DNA of 64,000 nt, taken from positions 248,001 to 312,000 of the forward strand of contig NZ_VYQE01000001.1 of the NCBI RefSeq assembly GCF_008710275.1, read 5' to 3'. The notes under the pieces were generated by a model. The model saw nothing but the letters and a program-made list of their open reading frames with translations, was not told the origin of the DNA and searched no databases. The DNA comes from Histidinibacterium aquaticum (GTDB taxonomy: Bacteria; Pseudomonadota; Alphaproteobacteria; Rhodobacterales; Rhodobacteraceae). This document shows, in pieces, positions 42,030-49,841 of the stretch; positions within the stretch are counted from its first letter, which is position 1, and each line of letters opens with the position of its first letter. The position numbers and the translations under genes are program-made.

Positions 42030-42441
42030 TCCGAAGGCCGGTCGAGATCCGGACGCGCAGGCGACCAAGAAAACCGAGACCGCCGCAACGGCGGAAGAGG
42101 ACATGGTCCTCCCCGAGTTCGAGAACGAACAGAACCAGACCGTGCTCGAGAACATGGTGGGCGACGAGGTCCGTGCGAACGGCGGCGGACGCAGCATCGA
42201 GGCGATGCTGAACGTCGGCCTGGACGTGAACATCGTCCTTGGCCGCAGCCGGATGCCGATCTCGCAGCTTCTCAAGCTCAGCCGCGGCTCCATCATCGAG
42301 CTGGACAAGCGGATCGGCGAGCCGGTCGACATGATCGTCAGCGATCGCCTGGTGGCCCGCGGCGATCTGGTCCGCGTCGGCGAGAACCGGATCGGCGTGA
42401 CCCTGACCGAGATCGTGAAGGACTTCGTCGGCGACACATGA
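42022..42441 (+). CDS. fliN: Flagellar motor switch protein FliN
   Basis: A 139-residue C-ring protein. After a charged, flexible 55-residue N-terminal region comes the SpoA domain: AMLNVGLDVNIVLGRSRMPISQLLKLSRGSIIELDKRIGEPVDMIVSDRLVARGDLVRVGENRIGV region (about 60-128), with key residues VxVxLGRxxxxxxxLLxLxxGSxIxLD. FliN binds FliH-FliI complexes and completes the switch ring with FliM and FliG. It overlaps fliH by eight bases and fliP by four (ATGA), so translation is coupled. Confidence 0.95.
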   Translation: MSDPKAGRDPDAQATKKTETAATAEEDMVLPEFENEQNQTVLENMVGDEVRANGGGRSIEAMLNVGLDVNIVLGRSRMPISQLLKLSRGSIIELDKRIGEPVDMIVSDRLVARGDLVRVGENRIGVTLTEIVKDFVGDT

Positions 42442-43268
42442 GGCGTCCGGTCGGCCCCACCCTCCGCTGGCTTGTCATGGCCGCGGTGCTGCTCGCTCCT
42501 GGCGCCGCCATGGCACAGGATGGCGGAGAGCTTTTGGGTGCGCTCGCCGACGCTCTCGGGGAAACACCGCCGGGTTCCGACGGCACGGCGGAGCTGAGCG
42601 GCCGCATCCTTCAGCTCATCGCGCTGATCACCGTCCTGAGCCTCGCGCCGGGGCTGCTGATCGTGATGACCAGCTTCACCCGCTTCGTCATCGTCTTCTC
42701 GATCCTGCGCTCCGCCCTGGGCCTCAACCAGACGCCGCCCAACGTGGTTCTGACCAGCATGGCGCTCTTCATGACGTTCTTCGTCATGCAGCCCGTCTTC
42801 GAGGATGCCTGGGAGGGCGGGCTCGAACCGCTCCTGTCGAACTCGATCACCGAGGAGCAGGCCGTCCAGCGCATCTCGGACCCGTTCAAGGTGTTCATGT
42901 TCGCCAATACCCGGCCGCGCGACCTGGAGCTGTTCCGCCAGATCGCGGCCCGCGCCGACGGCGAAGAGGCGGCCGAGGAAGAGCCCCCCCTCCCCGAGAC
43001 AGCGGCGGACGCGGCCTGGCGGGAGCTGGTGCCGGCTTTCATGATCTCGGAGCTGCGCCGGGCCTTCACGATCGGCTTTCTGATCTTCCTGCCCTTCGTG
43101 GCGATCGACCTGATCATCGCCTCGGTCCTGATGAGCGCCGGCATGATGATGCTGCCGCCGGTCCTCATCTCGCTTCCGTTCAAGGTAATCTTCTTCGTGC
43201 TGATCGACGGCTGGCACATGCTGGCGGGCAGCCTCATCGAATCCTATCTCCCGGCGGCGGGCGGATAG
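42438..43268 (+). CDS. fliP: Flagellar export gate protein FliP
   Basis: A 276-residue export-gate protein with a cleavable signal (LRWLVMAAVLLAPGAAMAQ). The family core begins with LIALITVLSLAPGLLIVMTSFTRFVIVFSILRSALGLNQTPPNVVLTSMALFMTFFVM (about 56-115; key residues TSFTRxxIV and PPNxVL), then LVPAFMISELRRAFTIGFLIFLPFVAIDLI and MMLPPVLISLPFKVIFFVLIDGW at the C-terminus. No fliO was found nearby. It forms the gate with FliQ and FliR encoded at 31945 and 35071. Confidence 0.97.
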   Translation: MRRPVGPTLRWLVMAAVLLAPGAAMAQDGGELLGALADALGETPPGSDGTAELSGRILQLIALITVLSLAPGLLIVMTSFTRFVIVFSILRSALGLNQTPPNVVLTSMALFMTFFVMQPVFEDAWEGGLEPLLSNSITEEQAVQRISDPFKVFMFANTRPRDLELFRQIAARADGEEAAEEEPPLPETAADAAWRELVPAFMISELRRAFTIGFLIFLPFVAIDLIIASVLMSAGMMMLPPVLISLPFKVIFFVLIDGWHMLAGSLIESYLPAAGG

Positions 43269-43290
43269 CAGGAAACCGGGAGACGACCCG

Positions 43291-44358
43291 ATGCAACAAG
43301 AACTGCTTGCCGATCCCAAGAAGAAGGATGGAGCGGTCCCGGTCCCGAAGTCGGCCAAGCCAGCCGCGCTGAAAGGCCCGGAGAAGGCTGCGATCCTGTT
43401 TCTCTGTCTCGGCGAAAAGCGCGGGACCGAGCTGATGAAGCAGCTGGACGAGTACGACATCCAGACCATCACGCGGGCGATGTCCGGACTCGGCACCATC
43501 TCGGCGGAGGTGGTCGAGAACGTCATGTCCGAGTTCACCGAGCAGGTGACCGATCTCGGGGGAGTCGTCGGGTCCTTCTCGGTCGCAGAGAACATGCTCA
43601 AGAACTTCCTGCCGGACGGCCAGGTCGCCGACATCATGAAGGAGATCCGGGGCCCGAAACGCGAGCGCGGCATGTGGGAGCGCTTCGAGTCCCTCAACGA
43701 GTCCGTCATCGCGAACTACCTCAAGGGCGAGCACGAGCAGACCTCTGCGGTCATCCTCAGCAACGTCTCGCCCGAGGTCGCGGCCCGCGTACTGCCACTC
43801 CTCGATACCGACCAGATGCAGGACATCGTCGAGCGGATGATCGGCCTGGATGCCGTGCCGAACCACATGCTGCGCGAGATCGAGGAAACGCTTCAGCAGG
43901 ACGTCATGGCCTCCGCCTCGCGCCCCACTGCGACGGAGCTTCAGCAGCGCATGGCGGAGCTCTTCAACCGGCTCGATCCCGACGCCTTCGAGCGCATCTC
44001 CTCGGCGCTCGACGAGCGGCTCCCGGAGACCTTCGGCAGTATCAAGCAGAAGATGTTCACCTTCGAAGACCTGGCGCGCCTGGACCAGCAGAGCCTCGCC
44101 CAGGTCATGCGCGGTGTCCCCGGCAATACGCTGCCCCTGGCCCTCCGTGGCGCGAGCAAGGAGATCCGCGATCTCTTCCTGGCCGCCCTGCCCCAGCGGT
44201 CGCGCGACATGCTCGTCGAAGAGATGGCGACGATGGGCCCGGTACGCGGTCGCGAGGTCCGCGAAGCACAGTCCGAACTGGTGGATTTCGCCAAGGACCT
44301 GGCCGACCAGGAGGTCATCCGACTGCCGACCGGCGAGGACGACGAGCTCATAGAGTAA
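43291..44358 (+). CDS. fliG: Flagellar motor switch protein FliG
   Basis: A 355-residue C-ring protein that transmits torque from the stator. The N domain has KAAILFLCLGEKRGTELMKQLDEYDIQTITRAMSGLG, the middle domain EHEQTSAVILSNVSPEVAARVLPLLD (the EHPQT-type motif as EHEQT), and the C-terminal domain holds the charged helix GASKEIRDLFLAALPQRSRDMLVEEMATMGPVRGREVREAQSELV (about 280-330), which contacts MotA. It closes the fliF operon and converges with the DUF1217 gene 18 bases downstream. Confidence 0.96.
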   Translation: MQQELLADPKKKDGAVPVPKSAKPAALKGPEKAAILFLCLGEKRGTELMKQLDEYDIQTITRAMSGLGTISAEVVENVMSEFTEQVTDLGGVVGSFSVAENMLKNFLPDGQVADIMKEIRGPKRERGMWERFESLNESVIANYLKGEHEQTSAVILSNVSPEVAARVLPLLDTDQMQDIVERMIGLDAVPNHMLREIEETLQQDVMASASRPTATELQQRMAELFNRLDPDAFERISSALDERLPETFGSIKQKMFTFEDLARLDQQSLAQVMRGVPGNTLPLALRGASKEIRDLFLAALPQRSRDMLVEEMATMGPVRGREVREAQSELVDFAKDLADQEVIRLPTGEDDELIE

Positions 44359-44376
44359 AGTCGGGCGAGCCCCGCC

Positions 44377-45201
44377 TTACCGGTAGGGGGCAGAGGGCTT
44401 GGCGGAGATCGCGGTGATGTCGAGCGTGATCGGAACGTAGCGGCGCGAGGCACCGCTCGCCAGGTTCGTCATCATCTGGACGGCCGCGTTCCCGGCCACG
44501 GCCGATCCGTCGAGCGCGTCGGAGATCGCCGTGTACTTCCGGACCAGCGCCTCGACCTCGGCCGGGTCCTTCAGCTTCGCGATGTCGAACTTCTTGGCGA
44601 AGAGCTCCGCCTGCTTGTCGATGTCGAGCTGCGCAACCTGTTCGGGGATCCCCAGCGCGGTCCGCATGAACGTCGCGTGTCCCTTGTCCTTCAGGACGTC
44701 GAGCCAGGTCTTGACCTCGGGCGCTGCCCTGCGGAATTCGAGGGCGATGCCGACCGCCTCGTTCTGCTCGGCCTGGTTGTTGATGAACCGCTGCTCGACG
44801 TAACGGTCGACGATCGCCTCCTGCCAGGAGGGGTCCAGCGTGTTGGCGTTCTTCGCTCCGGCGTCGGTGAAGCCCATCGAGATGTGAAGCTCCCTGAACC
44901 GCGGATCCGTCAGTCGATTGACGAGAGCCTTACGGTCGTTGATGTCGCTCTCGAGGATCTTGCCGATCATCGCCTTGCCGAAGATCTGATCCTCGAGATC
45001 GAAGGCCCGCATGACGAAGGTATAGACCTCCTGGTCGTCCAGGAGGTCCTCGACGCTCTGGATGTCGCCGATCCGTTCGCGGAAAGTCGAAATGGCGCGG
45101 GAATGGCGGGCGCTGCTCTCGATCAGTTCGAGCTGACGATCGCGCGTCGCGTCGACGAGGCGCATCGCCGTCTGCGTCCCCATTCCCGCGAGGGGTATCA
45201 C
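44377..45201 (-). CDS. DUF1217 flagellar-cluster protein
   Basis: A 274-residue protein of the DUF1217 family, found in alphaproteobacterial flagellar clusters. It is helical throughout: MRLVDATRDRQLELIESSARHSRAISTFRERIGDIQSVEDLLDD, then YTFVMRAFDLEDQIFGKAMIGKILESD with family-typical spacing, and EEFRRAAPEV-like region (ALEFRRAAPEVKTWLDVLKDKG). No signal peptide is present. The likely GTG start at 45201 overlaps the flbT stop by four bases; ATG 45183 is an alternative. It ends the fliC-flaF-flbT-DUF1217 series. The function of the family is not settled. Confidence 0.82.
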   Translation of the reverse strand: MIPLAGMGTQTAMRLVDATRDRQLELIESSARHSRAISTFRERIGDIQSVEDLLDDQEVYTFVMRAFDLEDQIFGKAMIGKILESDINDRKALVNRLTDPRFRELHISMGFTDAGAKNANTLDPSWQEAIVDRYVEQRFINNQAEQNEAVGIALEFRRAAPEVKTWLDVLKDKGHATFMRTALGIPEQVAQLDIDKQAELFAKKFDIAKLKDPAEVEALVRKYTAISDALDGSAVAGNAAVQMMTNLASGASRRYVPITLDITAISAKPSAPYR

Positions 45202-45617
45202 TCCGCCGCCTCCAGGTAGGGCGTCTGTGCCGCCGCGGCGAAGATTTCCTGCTCGCGCTTCATGAGCGGCCGGAGCGCGCGCAGCGCCTTGTAGTAGTCG
45301 CTCGCGCTGACGTAGTTCGCCGCCTCGAAGACATTGCCGCGACGCTCCGCGCCAAAGACGGGCACCAGTTCGGCAAGCTTGACCTGGATGGCCGGCACGA
45401 GCTTCTTCCGAAGATCGGCACGGGTCAGAGCCGTCTGGATCAGGAAGTAGACCTGGGCGACAGGCGTCGCCGCATCGCCCTCTTCCAGCAGGTCGTGCCC
45501 GCGGATGATGTCGCCGTGCGTCTCGATGACCATGACGTGCCGGCGGCTGGAATTGCGCATGACGCAGCCGTTCACGACGATGCGCTCCTGCGGCTTCAGT
45601 GTGAGTTTCAGTGCCAT
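45198..45617 (-). CDS. flbT: Flagellin regulator FlbT
   Basis: A 139-residue cytosolic protein that in Caulobacter binds the 5' leader of flagellin mRNA and lowers its translation until the hook is complete. Family features are LTLKPQERIVVNGCVMRNSSRRHVMVIETHGDIIRGHDLL at the N-terminus, QVYFLIQTAL in the middle and SASDYYKALRALRPLMKREQEIF at the end. It lies between flaF (ten bases upstream) and the DUF1217 gene (four-base overlap). Target here would be the flagellin gene at 46126. Confidence 0.93.
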   Translation of the reverse strand: MALKLTLKPQERIVVNGCVMRNSSRRHVMVIETHGDIIRGHDLLEEGDAATPVAQVYFLIQTALTRADLRKKLVPAIQVKLAELVPVFGAERRGNVFEAANYVSASDYYKALRALRPLMKREQEIFAAAAQTPYLEAAE

Positions 45618-45627
45618 CCGTGCGCCC

Positions 45628-46026
45628 TCAACCCATCGGGCCCGGCGCGCGGCCGGCCAGTCCGTCGACGATGCTGCGGTTCACTGCCGCCAACGAGCGG
45701 AGCCCTGCCCCGCCGCCGAGGATCGCGTTTGTCTGACGTTCGATCCAGAGCGACAGCGAAATCAGCTGCGCCCGGAGTGACGCCGGAAGCGCGTTCTCGG
45801 GGCTGGCGAGGTCGTACCGAAGGTGGTGCCAGATGGTGAGGTTCTCGGTCAGCGCCTCGCGCAGGCCGTCGGCGAGGATGCCGATGCGGTCGCTCGACGC
45901 TTCGGCGGCGTCATAGCTCTCGGCCTTCTCTTCGAGACGAATGGTAACTTGGGAAAGGACGCGGCGCTCGATCTGGCGCGGCGTTTCGCTTTCGCTGATG
46001 GTTCGCTTGTAAGCTGCGATGCTCAT
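45628..46026 (-). CDS. flaF: Flagellin regulator FlaF
   Basis: A 132-residue helical protein that works with FlbT in flagellin synthesis and secretion in alphaproteobacteria. The conserved start AAYKRTISESETPRQIERRVLSQVTIRLE and later ALTENLTIWHHLRYDLASPENALPASLRAQLISLSLWIERQTNAIL are the FlaF core. It starts 99 bases after the flagellin stop, beyond a strong hairpin, so expression from the fliC promoter would be reduced relative to flagellin itself. That suits a regulator needed in low amount. Confidence 0.93.
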   Translation of the reverse strand: MSIAAYKRTISESETPRQIERRVLSQVTIRLEEKAESYDAAEASSDRIGILADGLREALTENLTIWHHLRYDLASPENALPASLRAQLISLSLWIERQTNAILGGGAGLRSLAAVNRSIVDGLAGRAPGPMG

Positions 46027-46088
46027 GGCTTCTGCTCCATGTCGGTCACGCCGTTCTGGCGCTGACCCCTGCCTGCCTCGTTAGTGGA

Positions 46089-46115
46089 GGAGAGGCCGGC
46101 GAACCGGCCCCTCCC
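46089..46115 (-). terminator. Strong hairpin between fliC and flaF
   Basis: On the minus strand GGAGGGGCCGG-TTCG-CCGGCCTCTCC forms a long stem capped by a stable TTCG tetraloop. It lies 11 bases past the fliC stop. There is no T run, so it may act as a 3'-stabiliser and partial terminator, letting some transcript reach flaF-flbT. Confidence 0.65.
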
Positions 46116-46125
46116 AAAGACGTCC

Positions 46126-46977
46126 TCAGCGGAAGAGGCTGAGGATGTTCTGAGGCGCCTGGTTCGCCATGGACAGCGACTGGGTCGCCAGCTGCTGCTG
46201 AACCTGCAGGGCCTGGAGGCGGGCAGCCTCCTCTTCCATGTTGGCGTCGACCATCGAGCCGACACCGGCGTCGAGACGATCGCTCAACTCGTTGAGGAAG
46301 TTCTGCTGCGTCTCGATGGCCTTCTCGGCGACGCCGAGATTCGTCGCCGCACCGATCACGGTCTGGAGCTCGGCTTCGGCCGCGACCAGTTCGGCCTCTA
46401 GTGCTGCCTGGGTCGTCGCGCCACCGATGTTACCGGCTATCGTTGCGAAGTTGCCCGCGACGGCCTCCAGGTCAGTGTTGGTGAAGCTCTGCGTGGTGGT
46501 CGAGATCGTACCACCCGCACGGCTCACACCCGTGGTGACGTCCTTGGTCGCCTGAGCGGTCACACCGGCCGTGGAGATCAGGTTCTCGCCGTTGAAGGAC
46601 GACTGGCTGATCGCGGTCAGCATCTGGTCCGTCAGAGCCACGAGTTCCTTCTGGACTTCGGCCTGGTCAACGCCCGTTTCCTGGGCGAAGGCCGCGCGCT
46701 CCATGAACTGCTGGGCGAGGTCCTTGACCGTCTCGGCACCGAGACGGGCCGTGGAGATCGAGTTCTTCGCCAGCGTCAGGCCTTCGTTGACGGCCTTGTT
46801 CATCCCGCTCTCGGCGCTCATCGTCGTCGAGATCGAGAAGTACGACGCGTTGTCCTTGGCGGAGTCGACCTTGAGACCGGTCGAGATGCGGTCCTGGGTC
46901 TGGCTGAGGTTGTTGTTGATGTTCCGCAGAGTCGACAGGGCGTTCATCGCGGAATTGTTGGTCAGAATGGAAGACAT
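46126..46977 (-). CDS. fliC: Flagellin
   Basis: A 283-residue flagellin, the filament subunit. The conserved N-terminal D0/D1 helices (about 1-135: SSILTNNSAMNALSTLRNINNNLSQTQDRISTGLKV and onward) and C-terminal D1/D0 (about 205-283, ending QALQVQQQLATQSLSMANQAPQNILSLFR) are intact, joined by a short variable part of roughly 60 residues, so the filament surface domain is small. GGAG lies 11 bases before the ATG. A TTAA-N7-TTAA site is centred about 100 bases upstream. It is the first gene of fliC-flaF-flbT-DUF1217. Confidence 0.97.
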   Translation of the reverse strand: MSSILTNNSAMNALSTLRNINNNLSQTQDRISTGLKVDSAKDNASYFSISTTMSAESGMNKAVNEGLTLAKNSISTARLGAETVKDLAQQFMERAAFAQETGVDQAEVQKELVALTDQMLTAISQSSFNGENLISTAGVTAQATKDVTTGVSRAGGTISTTTQSFTNTDLEAVAGNFATIAGNIGGATTQAALEAELVAAEAELQTVIGAATNLGVAEKAIETQQNFLNELSDRLDAGVGSMVDANMEEEAARLQALQVQQQLATQSLSMANQAPQNILSLFR

Positions 46978-47064
46978 GCTTCACTGCTCCGTTTTCGTTC
47001 TGATAACGTGTGCATCGTCTTTCTGACGAAAATCGGCATAAGCCGTGATCAGGAGATGGGAAGC

Positions 47065-47084
47065 GAAGGTTAAGTGAAGGTTAA
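47065..47084 (-). promoter_or_regulatory. CtrA-type site TTAA-N7-TTAA before fliC
   Basis: Two adjacent GAAGGTTAA copies (47065-47073 and 47076-47084) create TTAA-N7-TTAA at 47070-47084, a full CtrA consensus. On the minus strand it reads TTAACCTTC toward fliC, 88-107 bases upstream of its start. The same 9-mer occurs before flgE (53730) and the gene at 62768. Confidence 0.6.
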
Positions 47085-47093
47085 AACTTCGAC

Positions 47094-47483
47094 CTAAAGC
47101 GAGGCGTCTATGCGCGCGGACCCGGCCTGTGGCCGTTCCTGCGTCTGGCCCGACTTTCCGTAGAGCCCGCCAAGGCTGTGCCGGTCCCGGATCCGCCGAA
47201 GCTCCCGCCCCACGTCACCGGCTGCGGAGGCGACCCGTTCCAGGAGGACACGGTCCTGTTCGATGAGACCGGCGAGCGCCGCGAACTCCCGACGCAGCTC
47301 CAGGCGCGCGCTGTCGTCCAGAAGGGAGGCCGCCGCCTTCAGCTCGGCCCCCAGGCGCTCCTTCTCGGCCTGAAGTTCCTGGACCGCGACGAAGTCACCG
47401 GCCTGCAGGGCCTTGATCTCCTGCCGCAGGACGCCGTTCAGCGCCTTTATCGCGGTCACGCAGGCACTCTGCTCGCTCGTCAT
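47094..47483 (-). CDS. FlgN-like export chaperone
   Basis: A 129-residue helical protein in the position of FlgN, the chaperone of the hook-filament junction proteins FlgK and FlgL. Residues 1-105 form long amphipathic helices (VTAIKALNGVLRQEIKALQAGDFVAVQELQAEKERLGAEL, then LRREFAALAGLIEQDRVLLERVA) with the usual heptad-like pattern and a short basic C-terminal tail. Its ATG overlaps the upstream flgJ-like gene by four bases. No catalytic motif is seen. The assignment is based on size, helical content and operon position. Confidence 0.72.
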   Translation of the reverse strand: MTSEQSACVTAIKALNGVLRQEIKALQAGDFVAVQELQAEKERLGAELKAAASLLDDSARLELRREFAALAGLIEQDRVLLERVASAAGDVGRELRRIRDRHSLGGLYGKSGQTQERPQAGSARIDASL

Positions 47484-47797
47484 TCCGACGCTCCTTCTGT
47501 GGTCCTGGCCCGATAGGCGTTGATCGCCGTCTCGATGCTCGCGGCGATGCCCGTCGTTCCCGACCCGGCGATCTCCTCGGCGAAGGCGCGGCTCATGAAG
47601 CCTCGCCAGGTCTCCTCGGCATGCCCGCCACCGAAGATGCCGCTGTCCACGGTGCTCATCATGTGTTCGACGGCCTGCGACAGGAAGACCGCCTCGAACT
47701 CCTGCGCCACGCGGTGGGCCTCGGTGTCCTCGCCCGTGTCGCGGGCTCTGGCCTGCGAGGCTTGAGGCGGACGCCCGGCATCTCCCGGGATCTCCAT
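47480..47797 (-). CDS. FlgJ-like rod-binding protein
   Basis: A 105-residue protein equivalent to only the N-terminal rod-binding domain of FlgJ. The motif VAQEFEAVFLSQAVEHMMSTVDSGIFGGGHAEETWRGFMSRAFAEEIA matches the conserved FEAxFLxxMLxxM...GGxxxxxxxxMxxxxxAxxxA pattern. The muramidase domain of enteric FlgJ is absent, as is usual in alphaproteobacteria, and a separate lytic transglycosylase is encoded at 32221. The ATG overlaps the flgI stop by one base, and the stop overlaps the FlgN-like start. Confidence 0.82.
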   Translation of the reverse strand: MEIPGDAGRPPQASQARARDTGEDTEAHRVAQEFEAVFLSQAVEHMMSTVDSGIFGGGHAEETWRGFMSRAFAEEIAGSGTTGIAASIETAINAYRARTTEGASE

Positions 47798-48924
47798 CAG
47801 ATGATCTCCAGATCGGCGTGAAGGGCACCTGCCGCCTTCATCGCCTGCAGGATCGAGATCGTCTCGGTCGCGCCGAGACCTATGGCGTTCAACCCGTCCA
47901 CGAGTCTCTGCAGGCTGACGTCTCCTTCCAGGATCGCGAAATTCGTCTGCCGCTCTTCGACCGTCACGCTCGTCTGGGGCACGACAACGGTCTCCCCCAC
48001 GGAGAAGGGCTCGGGCTGGCTCACTTCGATCTCCTCGCGGACCATGACCGTCAGCCCGCCCTGGCTGACCGCGACCTTGCCGATCCGGACATCGGCTCCG
48101 ATCACGATGGTCCCGGAGCGCGCGTCGATGACGACCTTGGCCACGGTGTCCGGGTTGACCCTAAGGTTCTCCACCCCGGCGATGAGACCGGGAATGTCGG
48201 ACTTGTCCGTCGGGTAGATCTCGATGGTTCCCGGGTCGAGCGCCCGGGCCGTGCCGCCGCCGAGCGCGCCGTTGATCGCCGACTCGACGCGTACCGCGGT
48301 CGTGAAATCCGGCACACGAAGCGCGATCCGGATGCTGTCGAGTTCGCTGAGTTCGAAGTCGATCTCGTTCTCGATCGTCGCACCGTTCTCGATCCGCGCC
48401 ACGGTCGGGACACCCTCGACGATGCTCGCGTTCGCGCCCTGCGCTGCGTAACCCGCGACGGCAATCGGACCCTGCGCGACCGCGTAAATCTCGCCGTCCG
48501 CGCCGGTGAGCGGCGTGACGATCAACGTGCCGCCCCTGAGCGAGGACGCATCCCCCAGCGAAGAGACGACCACGTCTATGGTCGAGCCGCGCCGCGCGAA
48601 GGGCGGGAGCGAGGCGGTCACCATGACGGCGGCCGTGTTCTCCGTCTTGATCTGGTCCTCGGAGAGATTGCCCACGCCGAGCCGCTCCAGCATCCCCTCG
48701 ATGGACTTCTCGGTGAACGGGCTGTTGCGGAGGCTGTCCCCCGTCCCCGCGAGACCGACGACGAGGCCGTAGCCCACGAGCTGGTTTTCCCGAACCCCCT
48801 CGAAGGTCGCGATGTCCTTGATCCGCACCTGAGCCGCGGCGGCCCCGGCCATCGCCAGCACAAGGCCGGCGAGGACGATGGTCCGAAAGAGACCGCGCGG
48901 GCGGCTCGGGTGGGGGACGGGCAT
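47797..48924 (-). CDS. flgI: Flagellar P-ring protein FlgI
   Basis: A 375-residue periplasmic protein that builds the P ring in the peptidoglycan layer. A Sec signal (about 1-33, ending AMAGAAAAQ) is followed by VRIKDIATFEGVRENQLVGYGLVVGLAGTGDSLRNSPFTEKSIEGMLERLG, the family hallmark, then VMVTASLPPFARRGSTIDVVVSSLGDASSLRGGTL and, later, DARSGTIVIGADVRIGKVAVSQGGLTV. ATG 48924 is preceded by GGAG. It leads flgI-flgJ-like-flgN-like. The AT-rich leader upstream carries three phased CAAG half-sites on its own strand. Confidence 0.96.
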   Translation of the reverse strand: MPVPHPSRPRGLFRTIVLAGLVLAMAGAAAAQVRIKDIATFEGVRENQLVGYGLVVGLAGTGDSLRNSPFTEKSIEGMLERLGVGNLSEDQIKTENTAAVMVTASLPPFARRGSTIDVVVSSLGDASSLRGGTLIVTPLTGADGEIYAVAQGPIAVAGYAAQGANASIVEGVPTVARIENGATIENEIDFELSELDSIRIALRVPDFTTAVRVESAINGALGGGTARALDPGTIEIYPTDKSDIPGLIAGVENLRVNPDTVAKVVIDARSGTIVIGADVRIGKVAVSQGGLTVMVREEIEVSQPEPFSVGETVVVPQTSVTVEERQTNFAILEGDVSLQRLVDGLNAIGLGATETISILQAMKAAGALHADLEII

Positions 48925-49004
48925 GTAAATCGCTCCGATATCTTTGGAGGCATTAGACCATAGAGCCCTCAATCCATCAATAGATATGTATATCGCCTCA
49001 TTTG

Positions 49005-49030
49005 TTCTTGTTTTTGCTTGACTAAACTTG
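49005..49030 (-). promoter_or_regulatory. Three CAAG half-sites in 10-bp phase before flgI
   Basis: CTTG occurs at 49007, 49017 and 49027, exactly ten bases apart. On the minus strand this reads CAAGTTTAGT-CAAGCAAAAA-CAAGAA toward flgI (83 bases to its ATG). The region also precedes the divergent regulator gene at 49098. Head-to-tail half-sites at one helical turn are typical of OmpR/CtrA-type regulators. Confidence 0.6.
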
Positions 49031-49097
49031 ACCGCCACACCAGTCTGACCGGGAACAGCAGGCTGGCAGGTCTGGATCAATTAATGAGGGAGGCGGG

Positions 49098-49835
49098 ATG
49101 CACATCTACCTCTATGAGCCCCGCTCGGAGCGTCATCAGGGCCTGACCCGGGAACTCGGCTCCGTTTCCATGTCGCCGGTCTTCATCGGGCCGGAGTTCT
49201 TCCGCACCGACCTGACCCTGCTGAACCGCGGCAGGAACGATCAGCGCCCCTTCCTGCTCGCCGCCGAAGCCGAGAACACCATCGAGCAGGTCCGCCTGCT
49301 CCGCTCGTCCGGCTGCGGCAATCCGATCATCGTCCTGCGGGATTTCCGCAACTCGAACCACGCCGCCGCCGCGCTCAACGCCGGGGCGGATGACGACATG
49401 ACGATCCCGCTCAAGGGGATCGAGCTCAAGTCGAGGCTCAACAGCGTGATGCGCCGCGCCAAGGGCCACGCCTCGGAAAGCGTCACGGTGGGCGAGGTCA
49501 CCGCCTTCTTCGATGGCCGGGACCCGATCGTCGCCGGCAAGCGCGTGCGCCTGTCGCGCCGCGAGCACGCGATCTTCCAGCACCTCGCGCTCAGCCCCAA
49601 CCGGCTGGTCAGCAAGGCCGCGATCTATGACGCGGTCTACGGCATGGCCGAGGAGCAGCCGCTCGACAAGGTCATCGACGTCTACATCTGCAAGATCCGC
49701 AAGAAGATCGATGCCGCCTCGGTGACAGGCCGACAGTACATCGAGACGGTCTATGGCCGGGGCTACAAGCTCTCGATCGACCAGGCCGACGAGCCCGTCG
49801 CCACCCCCGACGAGCGGCAGGCCGAGGTCGCCTGA
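49098..49835 (+). CDS. CtrA/FtcR-like regulator with degenerate receiver
   Basis: A 245-residue OmpR-family regulator. The C-terminal winged helix (about 128-228) closely resembles CtrA: KVIDVYICKIRKKID and GRQYIETVYGRGYKL. The region GADDDMTIPLKGIELKSRLNSVMRRAKGHA also aligns with CtrA. In the receiver the phosphoacceptor Asp position reads FLLAAEAEN, the Thr/Ser position is Arg in IIVLRDF, and the Lys of the KP pair is Ile in MTIPLK, so phosphorylation is unlikely. It may act as a dimerising, phosphorylation-independent activator of flagellar genes, comparable to FtcR of Brucella. GAGGGAGG precedes the ATG. It sits between flgI and flgL. Confidence 0.87.
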   Translation: MHIYLYEPRSERHQGLTRELGSVSMSPVFIGPEFFRTDLTLLNRGRNDQRPFLLAAEAENTIEQVRLLRSSGCGNPIIVLRDFRNSNHAAAALNAGADDDMTIPLKGIELKSRLNSVMRRAKGHASESVTVGEVTAFFDGRDPIVAGKRVRLSRREHAIFQHLALSPNRLVSKAAIYDAVYGMAEEQPLDKVIDVYICKIRKKIDAASVTGRQYIETVYGRGYKLSIDQADEPVATPDERQAEVA

Positions 49836-49841
49836 GGCGGC

